Source: JAHJDR01 sp964526915 | GTDB lineage: Bacteria; UBA10199; JADGCS01 | DNA: 5,958 nt | Assembly: GCA_964526915.1 (NCBI GenBank) | Contig: CAZGMS010000127.1 | Coordinates: 1 to 5,958, forward strand | Reading direction: 5' to 3' | Shown: positions 5,785 to 5,958 of the stretch, in pieces | Position numbering within the stretch: position 1 is the first letter of the stretch | Layout: every line of letters begins with the position of its first letter | The notes under the pieces: generated by a model | The model's input: only the letters and a program-made list of their open reading frames with translations | Told to the model about the DNA's origin: nothing | Databases searched by the model: none | Made by a program: the position numbers and the translations under genes

Positions 5785-5958
5785 CTACTCTTGGCATTCC
5801 GATGGCCCTAGCCCACTGACAATACTCAGCATGGCCCCGTGTTGTTGTAACAAATAGGGCAAGCCCATCATCTCGTGTGCGTATTTTTCCTCCTGAACCA
5901 GATATGTGGCAGGAGTGCCATCATGCCCTACACACAATGTTTGCGTCTGATAGCCGAA
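5785..5958 (-). CDS. C-terminal fragment of an unrecognised protein (partial)
   Basis: The minus strand is open from the right edge to a TAG stop at 5787-5785, giving 57 residues that begin FGYQTQTLCVGHDG and end SGLGPSECQE. The gene starts outside the window. The fragment has no membrane segment and a mixed composition, with a polar stretch (TYLVQEEKYAHEMMG) followed by LPYLLQQHGAMLSIVSG. Two Cys (in TLCVG and SECQE) do not form a clear metal motif. An intrinsic terminator 20 bp downstream in the matching orientation supports a real gene. I do not recognise the family. It converges with the permease gene and need not be related to it. Confidence 0.6.
   Translation of the reverse strand, partial: FGYQTQTLCVGHDGTPATYLVQEEKYAHEMMGLPYLLQQHGAMLSIVSGLGPSECQE

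Overview
The window looks like chromosomal DNA from a Gram-negative bacterium. The main reason is a full-length export-gate protein of the SctV/FlhA family whose motifs fit a non-flagellar type III secretion system better than a flagellum. Three different short, degenerate tandem-repeat arrays lie within 6 kb. The coding DNA looks moderate in G+C, with an AT-rich divergent intergenic region. I cannot name a species. A proteobacterial or deltaproteobacteria-like lineage is a guess. No transposase, integrase, CRISPR array, tRNA or rRNA was found.

Layout, left to right. (1) 1-107: leader DNA, possibly with the last codons of an upstream gene. (2) 108-1235, plus strand: a divergent MscS-type mechanosensitive channel-like membrane protein. 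It has a long low-complexity N-terminus that includes a translated 7-bp tandem repeat, and no recognisable C-terminal alpha/beta domain. (3) 1236-1377: the space between two convergent genes, filled with an 8-bp repeat array in both orientations that makes a long imperfect inverted repeat, followed by small hairpins. (4) 1378-3492, minus strand: sctV, 704 codons, intact, with no other secretion gene beside it. (5) 3493-3764: a divergent AT-rich promoter region. (6) 3765-5651, plus strand: a 628-residue membrane protein that fuses a ZIP-like metal transporter domain to an SO_0444/ArsP-type heavy-metal efflux permease, ending in a His/Cys-rich tail. (7) 5652-5784: a third degenerate repeat array and a strong hairpin terminator. 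(8) 5785-5958, minus strand: the C-terminal end of an unrecognised gene that runs off the window and appears to use that terminator.

The genes do not form one pathway. The channel, the secretion gate and the metal transporter are each transcribed alone or are the edge of separate units. The two best leads are the fused ZIP/efflux permease, which joins a family that usually imports metal to one that exports it, and the 7-bp repeat inside the 5' coding part of the channel gene, where gain or loss of one unit would shift the reading frame.
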